Assembly: GCA_965248735.1 (NCBI GenBank)
Contig: OZ252146.1
Coordinates: 1,984,001 to 2,048,000, forward strand
DNA from: Aldehydirespirator sp965248735
GTDB taxonomy: Bacteria > Actinomycetota > Acidimicrobiia > Acidimicrobiales > Aldehydirespiratoraceae
DNA length: 64,000 nucleotides
Direction of reading: 5' to 3'
The position numbers were made by a program, and so were the translations under genes. This document shows, in pieces, positions 26,106-35,088 of this stretch (its first letter is position 1; the number at the start of each line of letters is the position of its first letter). Under the pieces are notes generated by a model, which was given only the letters and a program-made list of their open reading frames with translations, had not been told where the DNA came from and ran no database searches.

Positions 26106-27313
26106 GCGTCGAACACCGATACCTGGATCACGTCGGGGATGTCGCCCAGCGCGTCCAGCAGGTCGCCGTCGATGGCGCCGGCCACGTCGATGGTGGCGGC
26201 CGCGGCCACCGAGCCGGCGAAGATGCGGTTGCGCATGGTGGCGACGTTGAGGCGCCGGCGGCGCAGCTCCTGCAGGACCGCGGCCAGCACCCCGACCCGG
26301 TCGTAATGCCGGATGCTGAGCGTGGCTGTGCGCTTCGGGGCCTGCTCAAGGTTCACGCAGTTGATGACCGAGCCTGTTCGATAGGCCTCGATCACCTCAG
26401 CGGTGCCCTCGGCCACCGCCTCCTGGGCCTGGCGGGTGGAGGCTCCGATGTGGTGGGTGGCGATCACCTTGGGGTGCCGGGCCAGAGCGGAGTCGACGGT
26501 TCCGGCCCCGGCCGCGGGCTCGTCCGCGAACACGTCGATGCCCGCACTCATGTCGGTGGAGTCGAGCGCGGCGAGCAGGGCCGCCTCGTCCACGACCTCG
26601 CCTCTGGCGGTGTTGATGAGGACCGAGTCCGGCTTCATCGCGGCCAGGAACTCGGCATCGACCATGCCCGCGGTTTCGGGCCCGCCGGGCACGTGCAGTG
26701 ACACGATGTCGCTGGTGGCGAGAACCGAGGCTCGATCGGGCAGGGCCTGCACGCCGATGTCGCTCATGCGCCGGCGCACGTCGTGAGGCCGCGGTTTGTC
26801 CTCGGCAACGACTCTGAGACCGCAGGCGGCGGCACGCCGGGCCACTTCCAGCCCGATGGCGCCGATTCCGATGATGCCCAAGGTGGCGCCGTACAGGCCG
26901 CGGGCCTTGCTGTAGGCCTTCTTGTTCCACTGTCCGGCCCGCACGTCTGCGGCGGCGTCGGCTATGTGGCGGTCGATGGCGAACATCAGTCCCAGCGTCA
27001 ACTCGGCGACCGCTATGGCGTTGCGCCCGGGAACGTTGCACACGAACACGCCGAGCGCCGAGGCGCGTTGGCAGTCGACGGTGTTCGTGCCGGCGCCGGC
27101 CCGCACCACCAGTCCAAGGTCGGTGCCGGCCTCGATGGTCTCGGCGGTCACCCGGGTGCTTCGCACGACCAGCGCGTCGAAGCCGTCGACATGGGCGGGG
27201 AGATCCTCGGCGGTGACGGAGGGCTTCAGGATGCAGACGTCGCCTCCGGCCCGCAGCCGCTCGATCGCGGCCTCCGACAGGCCGTCGGCGAACAGGATCC
27301 TCATGCTCTTCAC
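26102..27313 (-). CDS. serA: D-3-phosphoglycerate dehydrogenase with C-terminal ACT domain
   Basis: 403 residues (ATG at 27304 would remove three). The NAD-binding motif GIIGIGAIG is near residue 147. The catalytic triad residues are in NTARGEV (Arg), DVFADEP (Glu) and THHIGAS (His). Residues ~330-403 form an ACT-type regulatory domain (VGVLAAVLQELRRRRLNVATM). It would oxidise 3-phosphoglycerate to phosphohydroxypyruvate in serine biosynthesis, and the ACT domain suggests feedback by serine. A 17-bp palindrome at 27367-27383 lies 54 bases upstream of its start and may control it. Confidence 0.88.
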   Translation of the reverse strand: MKSMRILFADGLSEAAIERLRAGGDVCILKPSVTAEDLPAHVDGFDALVVRSTRVTAETIEAGTDLGLVVRAGAGTNTVDCQRASALGVFVCNVPGRNAIAVAELTLGLMFAIDRHIADAAADVRAGQWNKKAYSKARGLYGATLGIIGIGAIGLEVARRAAACGLRVVAEDKPRPHDVRRRMSDIGVQALPDRASVLATSDIVSLHVPGGPETAGMVDAEFLAAMKPDSVLINTARGEVVDEAALLAALDSTDMSAGIDVFADEPAAGAGTVDSALARHPKVIATHHIGASTRQAQEAVAEGTAEVIEAYRTGSVINCVNLEQAPKRTATLSIRHYDRVGVLAAVLQELRRRRLNVATMRNRIFAGSVAAAATIDVAGAIDGDLLDALGDIPDVIQVSVFDA

Positions 27314-27350
27314 CTCGGAGGTCGCAACGGCGCGTTTCGAACCCGAAGCG

Positions 27351-27383
27351 CACCGTATTCGGAACAGTTCCGTATGCCGGAAC
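27351..27383. promoter_or_regulatory. candidate operator, GTTCCG-n5-CGGAAC palindrome
   Basis: A perfect inverted repeat (GTTCCG TATGC CGGAAC) spans 27367-27383. An overlapping third half-site, CGGAAC at 27360-27365, forms CGGAAC-A-GTTCCG with it. The same half-site grammar occurs at 36994-37028 in the fhs/dimethylglycine dehydrogenase divergent region. It lies between serA and folD, close to the serA start. The binding protein is unknown. Confidence 0.65.
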
Positions 27384-27545
27384 GGCCATCGTAGGCCCGC
27401 GGTGTCTACCCTGTCGAGACCGTCAACGAAAGATTCGACGATTTTGCCGCCCTGACAGGGGGACGATGACCGAACATTCTCGACTCACCCCGGTTGTGGC
27501 GGCGCCGTGGGAGAGCATCCCGTTGGCTGACGGTCGGCGGCTCTC

Positions 27546-28430
27546 ATGACCGGCGACTTCGAAAGGACCGAAGGCGGGGCCGTGCTGATGGACGGCAACC
27601 GGCTGCGGGACGAGATCGTGGCCGAGCTCAACGCCGAGATCACCGCGGCGGGAAGCCCCGAGGTGTGCCTGGCCACGGTGCTGGTCGGCGACGACAAGCC
27701 GAGCCGGATCTATGTGCGCAACAAGCAACGCAAGGCGGCCGAGGCCGCGATGGTGTCGCGGCACGTCGAGCTCGGCGCCGATGCCAGCCAGTCAGAGGTG
27801 GAGGAGGCAGTCAGGGCGCTGTCGGAGAACTCTGGCGTGCACGGCATTCTGGTGCAGCTTCCGCTGCCCGACGGGCTGGACGCAGACGCCGTCCTGGACC
27901 TGTTGCCGCCGGCCAAGGATGTGGACGGGCTCACGCCCGCATCTATGGGCCGCCTGGTGCGGGGCCAGCCGGGCCATGTGCCCTGCACGCCGCTGGGGGT
28001 GATGCGCCTGCTGGAGCGCTACGGGGTGCCCACCTCGGGCAAGCGGGCGGTGGTGATCGGCCGGTCCACTCTGGTGGGGCTCCCGCAGGTGCTGCTGCTG
28101 GGCCGCAAGGGGGTGGACGCCACCCCCACTCTGGCCCATAGCCGCACGCCGGAGCTGCAAGACGTGTGCCGGGGCGCTGACATCATCGTGGCCGCGGCCG
28201 GCATGGCCCGGCTGGTGACGGCGGACTTCGTGCGGCCGGGCGCGGCGGTGATCGATGTGGGGATCTCGCGCACTGCCGACGGCATCGTGGGCGACGTGGA
28301 CTTCGACGGAGTGCAGGCCGTGGCCGGCGCGGTCACGCCCATGCCGGGCGGAACGGGACCCATGACCATCGCCTGCCTGCTACAGAACACCCTCACCGCG
28401 GCCCGGATGCTGGGAAGCTTCCCGGCCTAG
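27546..28430 (+). CDS. folD: bifunctional methylenetetrahydrofolate dehydrogenase/cyclohydrolase
   Basis: 294 residues, the family length. The catalytic lysine lies in SRIYVRNKQRKA (Lys60 from this start). VQLPLPDGLD, PAKDVDGLTP and VIGRSTLVGLPQ (the NADP-binding loop) follow, then the C-terminal signature TPMPGGTGPMTIACLLQNT. It interconverts 5,10-methylene-THF, methenyl-THF and 10-formyl-THF in the cytoplasm. The N-terminal ~14 residues before MDGNRLRDEI are longer than usual, so a start at 27588 is possible. It is divergent from serA, with the candidate operator between them. Confidence 0.95.
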   Translation: MTGDFERTEGGAVLMDGNRLRDEIVAELNAEITAAGSPEVCLATVLVGDDKPSRIYVRNKQRKAAEAAMVSRHVELGADASQSEVEEAVRALSENSGVHGILVQLPLPDGLDADAVLDLLPPAKDVDGLTPASMGRLVRGQPGHVPCTPLGVMRLLERYGVPTSGKRAVVIGRSTLVGLPQVLLLGRKGVDATPTLAHSRTPELQDVCRGADIIVAAAGMARLVTADFVRPGAAVIDVGISRTADGIVGDVDFDGVQAVAGAVTPMPGGTGPMTIACLLQNTLTAARMLGSFPA

Positions 28431-28592
28431 GCCGGTGCCGACCCTGCTGGGCGCGTGCTTCCCCGTTGAGCGGCGACTGCCTGCCGAGTGTGCCCGGCCC
28501 CTATCGGGTGCGGCGGCGGATGGCCAGGGAGGACGTCCAGTCGAGGCTGAAGCCTCGGGTGTGTGGTGAAGCCTGGGCTGCTCAGCCGACTG
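28431..28592. other. convergent intergenic region with a small hairpin
   Basis: The 162 bases between the convergent folD and class II aldolase genes hold one notable element, a perfect 6-bp stem with a TGAA loop (CGAGGC TGAA GCCTCG, 28542-28557). No T-tract follows on either strand, so a bidirectional terminator is possible but weakly supported. I see no other feature. Confidence 0.35.
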
Positions 28593-29360
28593 TCAGCCGA
28601 CGCTCAGGTGGCGGCGGACGGCCCAGTTGAACAGGTCCCAGCCGTAGCCGTCCACGCCGATGTCGCGGCGGGCGGCCCGGGCGGCCTCGGCCGAGATCGG
28701 CAGCGCGTGGCGGGCCTTCATGTGCACCTCGGCCACGCGCTCCATCAGCACGAACCAGCCGACCGCGTCGGCGGGGCTGGAGCCGACCGTCAGGAGACCG
28801 TGGTTGGCAAGGATGATGGCCCGGCATTCACCGAGCGCGACTGCTATGCGCTTGCCGCCGTCGCAGGAGAGGATCTGCACCTCTTCGTCGTCGAAGAGGG
28901 CGTGATCCTCGAAGAACATTGTCGATTCCTGCGTGATCGGCTCGATCATGCGCCGCTCGGCCGCGAACGGCGTGCCCCAGTGGGTGTGGACGTGCGCGGC
29001 GGCCGTCACATCAGGTCGGGCCTCGTGGATGGGGTGATGGATGTGGTAGGCGGTGTTGTTGATCCGGGCCGGGCGCCCGTCCTGGTCCACGGCGCTGCCG
29101 TCGGGACTGACCAGCACCATGTCGCAGGGTCGGGCCCGCTCGAAGGTGACACGGTGGCGAAGCAGCCAAATGTGGTCGGGCTTCTCGGGGTCGCGGCAGG
29201 TGATGTGGCCGTCGCCCAGCTCGCCCCAGCGCAGCGTGCCGAACAGCCGGTAGGCGGTCGCTAGGTCTTCCCGAAGCCGGGCTCGCTCCGCGGCGGGATC
29301 AGCGAGCGCAGTCGGCTCGACCGCCGGCCAGCCGTGCCGGGAACCATCAGCAGCAGTCAT
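28593..29360 (-). CDS. class II aldolase/adducin family protein
   Basis: 255 residues from ATG 29360, chosen because GGGGGCG lies directly upstream; the frame is open to 29552. The metal-binding histidines appear in AAHVHTHWG and NHGLLTVG, and the fold signature GDGHITCRDP is near residue 50. Family members are zinc-dependent aldolases, dehydratases and adducin-like proteins acting on sugar phosphates or related hydroxy acids. It is divergent from the nuclease pair at 29457. Substrate not predictable. Confidence 0.85.
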   Translation of the reverse strand: MTAADGSRHGWPAVEPTALADPAAERARLREDLATAYRLFGTLRWGELGDGHITCRDPEKPDHIWLLRHRVTFERARPCDMVLVSPDGSAVDQDGRPARINNTAYHIHHPIHEARPDVTAAAHVHTHWGTPFAAERRMIEPITQESTMFFEDHALFDDEEVQILSCDGGKRIAVALGECRAIILANHGLLTVGSSPADAVGWFVLMERVAEVHMKARHALPISAEAARAARRDIGVDGYGWDLFNWAVRRHLSVG

Positions 29361-29456
29361 CGCCCCCATTCTGCCATAGGGTCCACGCCCAATGGTCAAG
29401 CACGATCTGGGAGCCTCCCCCTCCGTGTCACACCCCCTCTCTATTGTCTTCAGCCA

Positions 29457-30572
29457 ATGAGAATCTTGGCGTTCTCCGATCTTCATCTCGATGCCCCTTT
29501 CGCCCAAGGTGGCCCCGAACTCGCGAAGCTGCGGCGCACCGATCTGCGCCACACGCTGGAGCGGATCGTCCGCCTAGCTGACGAACTCGGCGTGGATGCC
29601 CTGATGTGCGCTGGTGACCTCTACGAGCACAAGCGCTTCACGCCCGACACAGTCAAGCTGCTGGAACGGGTGTTCGGTGAGATCGCTCCAGTGCCGGTAT
29701 TGATCTCCCCGGGCAACCACGACTGGTACGGCCCTTCGAGCATCTACGCGACAGCGTCGTGGTCGTCGAACGTTCACGTCTTCGATTCCGAGGAGTTGAC
29801 TCCTTGGGACGGACCCGACGGTGTGCGCGTGTGGGGTTTCGCCCATTGCAAGCCGTCGGGTACTGGCAATCCGCTGGCTGGATTCAGCACGCAGGGCGAT
29901 GCACTACACATCGGGCTGTTCCATGGATCGGAGACCTCAGGCTGGTCGTGGGCAGCGCGGGAGGATCACAACAAGCAGCAGCACGCGCCGTTCTCGGTCG
30001 GCCAGATTGCGGCCGCAGGACTGGCGCACTGCGTCGTCGGGCACTACCACAAGCGGGTCGAGGGCGAGCGCCACACATACGGAGGTGCGCCCGCCGCCCT
30101 CTCGTTCGGTGAGCCGGGCGACGGCGGTGCCGTGGAAATCACATTCGATGGCGGAGGGGGATCGCCGGAGCGCGAGTGGCACCGCGTTTCGAGCCTCGAG
30201 GTTCACGCGAACCTTGAACTCGACGTGTCTGGTTGCAGCGACTTGGGACAGATCGAGGACAAGGTCCGCGATCTGGTCGCACCCCTGACGGGGATAGCGC
30301 GAATGACCGTTGTCGGTGACCTTGAGCCGGACGTCGATCTCGACGTTGCCTCATTACGGCAGCAGTCGGGGCCGCTCCGTCATTTGAGCATCCGTGTCGG
30401 CGACATCCGTCCCGGCTACGACCTTGACGCGATCGCGGGGGAGTCCACCGTGCGAGGGCAGTTCGTCACGGCAGTGAGGGCCGCGGACGATCTGGACGAG
30501 GAGGAGCGACGGCGTGTGATTATCACGGGGCTGCGGGCGCTCGATGGCCGCAGAGACTTGGAGGTGGTCTGA
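29457..30572 (+). CDS. metallophosphoesterase, SbcD/Mre11/YhaO-like DNA repair nuclease
   Basis: 371 residues starting at the ATG of MRILAFSDLHLD. All calcineurin-like phosphoesterase motifs are present: DLHLD, GDLYEH, GNHDW, LFHGSE and GHYHKR. The C-terminal ~120 residues correspond to a capping domain. Mre11/SbcD proteins are two-metal nucleases that act with an SMC-like ATPase; here that partner starts four bases downstream. The pairing, and the membrane segments in the partner, match YhaO-YhaN of Firmicutes rather than classical SbcCD. Confidence 0.88.
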   Translation: MRILAFSDLHLDAPFAQGGPELAKLRRTDLRHTLERIVRLADELGVDALMCAGDLYEHKRFTPDTVKLLERVFGEIAPVPVLISPGNHDWYGPSSIYATASWSSNVHVFDSEELTPWDGPDGVRVWGFAHCKPSGTGNPLAGFSTQGDALHIGLFHGSETSGWSWAAREDHNKQQHAPFSVGQIAAAGLAHCVVGHYHKRVEGERHTYGGAPAALSFGEPGDGGAVEITFDGGGGSPEREWHRVSSLEVHANLELDVSGCSDLGQIEDKVRDLVAPLTGIARMTVVGDLEPDVDLDVASLRQQSGPLRHLSIRVGDIRPGYDLDAIAGESTVRGQFVTAVRAADDLDEEERRRVIITGLRALDGRRDLEVV

Positions 30573-30575
30573 GTC

Positions 30576-32945
30576 GTGTGGTTCTCCAAGATCCATGCCC
30601 GAGCTTTCGGCCCCATGAAGAATCATGGCCTCGAGTTCAAGAAGGGCCTGAACATCGTCCACGGCCCGAACGAGTCCGGCAAGTCGGGTTGGCACGCAGC
30701 GATCACAGCAGCCCTGTGCGGCCTCCGACGTGGCGCTGGCCGCACCAAGGCAGAGCGGGAGTTCGAGGAACGCCATCGCCCGTGGGATGCAGGTGAAGAC
30801 GATCCCTGGTTCGTCCAGGCCGGTGTGATGCTTGACGATGGGCGGCACATCGAGATCGATCGCGACTTCGACAACCGAAAGACCGATGTCCGCCGCGCGG
30901 ATCTGGGTGGCCGCGCATTCACGGACCTTCCCATGAATGACGGTAGCCCCGACGGCTCGATGCTCCTGGGACTCGACCGTGAGACGTTCCCCATGACCGC
31001 ATCCGTCGGTCAGGCCAGCATCATTTCCGATCTTGACGAGCCTGACGCGCTTCAGCAGCACTTGGCCCGAGCCGCAGCCGGCGGCGCCAGCGGCACTGCC
31101 GCCGGCGCCCTTGAGAAACTCGACGAGTACAAGAGGGACCATGTAGGTCTCGACCGCAAGAACTCCACCAGGCCGCTCCGCACGGCGAAGAATGCGGCGA
31201 GTGAGGCCGAAGCGAGCCTAGAAGCAGCCGACAGTGCCCACCGCGAATACCTGGATCTGGTGTCGGCCCTGCAACAGCATCGCCAGAAGGTCAAGAGGCT
31301 CACGAGCGAGAAAGCCCAAGTAGAGGCGCAGCGGAGCCTCCACGTAGCCAAGCAGAAGGTTGAGCGGCTGAACGAGGCGGTGAACAGGCTCGACAAGTGG
31401 GAGAAGCGATTCAGCGATGGTGATCCGTCGCACGACGAATTGCCTGACTTGACCGAGTTGGCCCAAGCCTTGGGGAGGGTCAAGAGCCTTCCACAGTCAG
31501 AGGCCACGCATCTAGACCCGGTCGAGGTGCTTGAGGCTCGATTGTCTGAGGTGGATTGTCCAGACTCGGTGCCGTGCCTCCTACTCGAAGACGTGGAGCG
31601 GTGCGTCGGACAGTTCCAAGACTCCGATCCACACGTAGATGCAAAGTCAGTTACACCTGTTGGCTTGGTCGCAGTCGTCGGCCTGGTTGCTGCGGGCGTC
31701 GTAGGCGTAGCGATTGGCCTCGCGTACGGGGTTGCACTAGCGGTTCTTGTCCTCGCGGCGAGTTGGGCGATGTCTCGCAGAGTGAGGCGCGTGCGATCGG
31801 CGGCCAACCGCCGAGTTCAGCGTGAAGCTCGGTCCGAAGCTCTGCGCCAGTTGGACGAGTGGCAGTTGCCCCACGATCCCGTTGCCGCTGTTTCGGAGGC
31901 GTCGCGTCGGATACAAGCCCGCGTCAGCCGAACGCTCCTCGCTCAGCAGATCGAGCAGCGGACAGCGTTCGACTCGCGAGAAGTTCAACGCAGGGAGTCA
32001 CACGAGGACGCATGGGGCAAGTTGCGGTCTCTCGCCTCCACGCATGGCGTGAAAGGCGACGACCACGATCTGCGCGCACGGATCGAGGAGACTCTGCGTC
32101 GGCATAGTGCGATCCAAGAGCAGAGGGACAAAGAGGTAGAGGAATGGGGCCGCTACCAGGAGGCCTTGGATGGTCGAACGCTACATGACTGGCGACACGA
32201 GGCCGATAGAGCCCGAACCGCCGAGGGGGAGGCACTTAGAGTGCTCTCGGCCCTCGGCGCCGAACCTGTGGATAAGTGCATCGGAATAGACCGACTCGAC
32301 TCCGAGATCCGTTGCATCGGTGAGCAACTCGAAGTAGCGGGTCGCCAGGCTAGCGAGAGGCAAGGAGCACTATCTCGGGTTGATCCGGCGGGCGTCGACG
32401 TGGCTTCGGCGGAGGCCCGCCTGAGTGAGGCGGAGGCCGAGTTGGAACGGGTGGAGCGCCTAGCCATCACGCTCGACTCCACCCGCAAGCTTCTTGAGCA
32501 GGCAGCCGAGAATGCTCACCAGCTTCTCGCTCCGAGTCTTGCCGCCCAGATGAGCCCGTGGGTCCCGAAGGTGACGAATGGCCGTTACAAGGAAGTTCAG
32601 GTCGATCCCGGCAACTTGAGCGTGACGCTGGTGACCGCTGCGGGTCATCGACGTGACGCTCGACTGGTGTCGCGGGGCACCACGGAACAGACCTACCTGG
32701 TGCTGCGGCTAGTCCTAGCTCAGGTGCTGTCCGCAGGCCATGAGACCTGCCCGGTGCTGCTTGATGATCCCACCGTGCACGCCGATGCTGATCGGAAGCA
32801 GGAGGTGCTTGACTATCTGCTAGCGGCGTCGAAGGAACACCAAGTCATCGTCTTCTCCCAGGAGCAGGAAGTGCTGGACTGGGTAAGGAAGCAGCCAGCC
32901 GGGGCCGTCCGTCTCATCGAATTGGCCGATCCACAGCCAGCCTGA
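30576..32945 (+). CDS. SMC/Rad50-like ATPase with internal membrane segment (YhaN-like)
   Basis: 789 residues from a GTG four bases after the nuclease gene. Walker A (GPNESGKSG) is near residue 32. A long coiled coil follows and is interrupted near residues 357-395 by a strongly hydrophobic stretch (VGLVAVVGLVAAGVVGVAIG and on) long enough for two membrane helices. The ABC signature-like SRGTTEQTYLVLRL and Walker B VLLDDPTVHAD lie at the C-terminus. Membrane segments inside the coiled coil are characteristic of YhaN-type proteins. With the upstream nuclease it would form a membrane-tethered DNA-processing complex. Confidence 0.85.
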   Translation: MWFSKIHARAFGPMKNHGLEFKKGLNIVHGPNESGKSGWHAAITAALCGLRRGAGRTKAEREFEERHRPWDAGEDDPWFVQAGVMLDDGRHIEIDRDFDNRKTDVRRADLGGRAFTDLPMNDGSPDGSMLLGLDRETFPMTASVGQASIISDLDEPDALQQHLARAAAGGASGTAAGALEKLDEYKRDHVGLDRKNSTRPLRTAKNAASEAEASLEAADSAHREYLDLVSALQQHRQKVKRLTSEKAQVEAQRSLHVAKQKVERLNEAVNRLDKWEKRFSDGDPSHDELPDLTELAQALGRVKSLPQSEATHLDPVEVLEARLSEVDCPDSVPCLLLEDVERCVGQFQDSDPHVDAKSVTPVGLVAVVGLVAAGVVGVAIGLAYGVALAVLVLAASWAMSRRVRRVRSAANRRVQREARSEALRQLDEWQLPHDPVAAVSEASRRIQARVSRTLLAQQIEQRTAFDSREVQRRESHEDAWGKLRSLASTHGVKGDDHDLRARIEETLRRHSAIQEQRDKEVEEWGRYQEALDGRTLHDWRHEADRARTAEGEALRVLSALGAEPVDKCIGIDRLDSEIRCIGEQLEVAGRQASERQGALSRVDPAGVDVASAEARLSEAEAELERVERLAITLDSTRKLLEQAAENAHQLLAPSLAAQMSPWVPKVTNGRYKEVQVDPGNLSVTLVTAAGHRRDARLVSRGTTEQTYLVLRLVLAQVLSAGHETCPVLLDDPTVHADADRKQEVLDYLLAASKEHQVIVFSQEQEVLDWVRKQPAGAVRLIELADPQPA

Positions 32946-33077
32946 GCTGCAAGTTCACGACATATAGCCCGGCCGCACCCCTGTTGACACTCGTCTAGCG
33001 GATCGCAAGGCGTGTGCTGTCTTGTGAGACCCGACAATCGGCTCTCTGTCTTCGCGGCGCGCCCACTCGACACAGAG

Positions 33078-33111
33078 TTGATATCACCTGATATTACTTG
33101 TATTATAATAC
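33078..33111 (+). promoter_or_regulatory. AT-rich promoter with overlapping palindrome before the AbiEi-like gene
   Basis: TTGATA (33078-33083) is followed after 17 bases by TATTAT (33101-33106), a good sigma-70-like pair in otherwise GC-rich DNA. The -10 lies inside a perfect 12-bp palindrome, GTATTATAATAC (33100-33111). An imperfect inverted repeat, GATATCA-CC-TGATATT, lies between the boxes. This arrangement would suit autorepression by the helix-turn-helix protein encoded downstream. Confidence 0.6.
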
Positions 33112-33166
33112 TATAGGCGAGGCCGGGCGCGCTCGTACAGCAGTGGAGAGGGCATCGGAGGTGGTC

Positions 33167-34081
33167 GTGGTCACAGGCGAGGAACAGGTGCTCATGCGCA
33201 TGAGGCGGCAGCACGGGCTCATCACTCGCTCGCAGGCGCTTACGGCAGGCATGACCAGGGGCCAGATCGAGCGGAGCCTGGGGACGGGGCGCTGGGTGCG
33301 TGAGGCCCGGGGCGTGTACCGGCACGCGGCTGCTCCTCCAACTCCGCTATCGAAGCTGCTCGCGGCGTGCATGGTCCACGACGGGCTGGCGAGCCACCGA
33401 TCGGCGGCAGCGCTTCACGGCATTGACGGATTCACACTCGGTCGCATCGAGTTGTCCGTGCCGCGCGGAAGAAAGAGGGCGATGAAGGGGGTGACGCTGC
33501 ACGAGTCGACCCAGATGAACCTGGCCAGACCCGTGGTTAAGAATGCCATCCCCTCTACGGGATTGCCTAGAACTGTGCTCGACCTTGCTGCGGTCGTGAG
33601 CCGCAAGCGGCTGGACCGCGCTATCGATGCTGTCCTGCGCGATCGCCGGCTTCGTCCAGCGGACCTGTTCGGCGTTCTGGTGTCCCATTCCCGACAGGGG
33701 CGCAATGGTTGTGCCGCTCTTCGGTCTGCCCTCGACGGCCGCTTCGGCCACGATCCCGTGCCCCTAAGCGAATGGAGCCGCATGGTGGAAGATCTGCTAG
33801 TCGCCTCCGGGCTCGACCGCCCCCGGCTCGAGTACCGAATCTGTAGCGCCAACGGAACCCTCATCGCACAGGTCGATCTCGCCTTCCCGGACTGCCGGCT
33901 TGCCATCGAACTCGACAGCCGCCGGTGGCACCACAACTACGAGTCCTTCGTGGAGGACCGCCGCCGGCGCAACCGCACCACTCTCGCTGGCTGGACCGTG
34001 CTCAACTTCACTTGGGAGGACTACGTCGACCGTCCAGCGGACCTGTGCGCCGCGGTCGCTACCGCCCGCACGAGGCCTTGA
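33167..34081 (+). CDS. AbiEi-like antitoxin domain plus DUF559 (VSR-like nuclease fold) protein
   Basis: 304 residues from the GTG at 33167, preceded by GGAGG; upstream in-frame starts exist to 33098. Residues ~5-60 (RRQHGLITRSQALTAGMTRGQIERSL) are the winged-helix found at the start of AbiEi-type antitoxins. The C-terminal ~100 residues fit a DUF559 VSR/very-short-patch-repair-like nuclease domain (VDLAFPDCRLAIELDSRRWH ... LNFTWEDY). No AbiEii nucleotidyltransferase toxin gene is adjacent, so this is the stand-alone architecture common in Actinobacteria whose role is unresolved. Its AT-rich promoter differs sharply from neighbouring DNA. Confidence 0.8.
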   Translation: MVTGEEQVLMRMRRQHGLITRSQALTAGMTRGQIERSLGTGRWVREARGVYRHAAAPPTPLSKLLAACMVHDGLASHRSAAALHGIDGFTLGRIELSVPRGRKRAMKGVTLHESTQMNLARPVVKNAIPSTGLPRTVLDLAAVVSRKRLDRAIDAVLRDRRLRPADLFGVLVSHSRQGRNGCAALRSALDGRFGHDPVPLSEWSRMVEDLLVASGLDRPRLEYRICSANGTLIAQVDLAFPDCRLAIELDSRRWHHNYESFVEDRRRRNRTTLAGWTVLNFTWEDYVDRPADLCAAVATARTRP

Positions 34082-34083
34082 CC

Positions 34084-34132
34084 GATATTTCAGTAGTTGT
34101 ACTCGCTATGCAGGCACAACTACTGAAATATC
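34084..34132. repeat. perfect 17-bp inverted repeat with 15-base loop
   Basis: GATATTTCAGTAGTTGT (34084-34100) is exactly complementary to 34116-34132. It lies between the convergent AbiEi-like and MetF-like genes, three bases after the former's stop. It could act as a bidirectional terminator hairpin, but no T-tract follows. It is AT-rich compared with its surroundings. A protein-binding or mobile-element-end role is also possible. Confidence 0.85.
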
Positions 34133-34203
34133 TGAGGGCGGCGGGGATGAGGGCGGCGGGGACCGAGGAAGTTGGGGGAAGGGACGCCGGCGGGCCGGCC
34201 TAG

Positions 34204-35088
34204 TTAGCGGTGGTGGGAGGCTTGCCAGGCGACGGTGGCTGCTACCTGGTTGAAGGTGAACACGTGCAGGCTGGTCACGTCGAGCTCTGCCAGATGCGGG
34301 CTCAGAGCGGTAAGCAAGTGGTCGGGGTCGTAGTTGCGCGACGTCATCAGCCTGGTTATCGCGGCCCGGTTCTTGCGCAGGTAGCGCAGCGACGGCCCGA
34401 CGCCCAAGCGCGCCCCCATGGTGAGCAGCTTGGTCCGGTCAACCACGCCGGAGATCCCCAGATGCACCGGCAACGTCAGCCCCGCGGCCCGCTCGGCTCG
34501 CAGCCAGCTCTCGATGCGGCCCGGGTCGAAGCACATCTGCGTGCTGCAGTAGCCCTCCACGCCGGCGGAGGCCAGCAGCTCCTGCTTGTCGTGCAGCGCC
34601 TCGTGCAGCGCCCCGTCGTCGATCAGCGGGTGGCCATGCGGGTAGGCGGTCACGCCGATGGTGCTCAGCCCGTGGTCGCACGCGAGCAGGTCTCGCAGGA
34701 ACGACGCCGCGTCGGAGTAGGCGCCCGGCGATTCCACGTCCCCGCCGACGAGGAACATGGTCGACACCCCGGCTGAACGCAGCCAGCCCGCCAGCTCGGC
34801 AACCCGAGCCCGGTCGGGCACCAACCGAGCCGAGACGTGGGGGATGGCCTCGTGGCCCATGGCGTCCACCCGCTCGGTTATCTCGCAGGTAGCGTCCTGC
34901 CCCTTCACCGGCGACGCCGTCACCGACACCCGAGAACTCGGGGGCAGCGCCTCAAGCGCTGCGTCGAGGCTTTTGAGCGGTATGACCTCGTAGGTCAAGT
35001 CGTCGACCAGCGCCAGCCGGTAGTCCCGCGCATCGCTGCTCTCGGCCGTGGCGCCCGTTGGGGCGCGTCGCAGACGTTGCAGCATCAT
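34204..35088 (-). CDS. methylenetetrahydrofolate reductase family protein
   Basis: 294 residues. The TIM-barrel reductase pattern is visible: VSVTASPVKG near residue 55, FLVGGDVESPGAYSDA, IGVTAYPHGHP, then YCSTQMCFDPGRIESWL and LPVHLGISGVV. These correspond to the FAD and folate contacts of MetF. It would reduce 5,10-methylene-THF to 5-methyl-THF, or run in reverse in methyl-group oxidation. It is next to fhs, and close to folD and the dimethylglycine dehydrogenase. It lacks a few N-terminal blocks of E. coli MetF, so it belongs to the shorter actinobacterial group. Confidence 0.85.
   Translation of the reverse strand: MMLQRLRRAPTGATAESSDARDYRLALVDDLTYEVIPLKSLDAALEALPPSSRVSVTASPVKGQDATCEITERVDAMGHEAIPHVSARLVPDRARVAELAGWLRSAGVSTMFLVGGDVESPGAYSDAASFLRDLLACDHGLSTIGVTAYPHGHPLIDDGALHEALHDKQELLASAGVEGYCSTQMCFDPGRIESWLRAERAAGLTLPVHLGISGVVDRTKLLTMGARLGVGPSLRYLRKNRAAITRLMTSRNYDPDHLLTALSPHLAELDVTSLHVFTFNQVAATVAWQASHHR

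Noticed and set aside
27314..27545. Glycine or THF riboswitch upstream of folD or serA
   Set aside because: I could not identify the conserved aptamer cores; only the GTTCCG/CGGAAC palindrome is supported.
28542..28557. Strong rho-independent terminator after folD
   Set aside because: The stem is only 6 bp and no T-tract follows on either strand.
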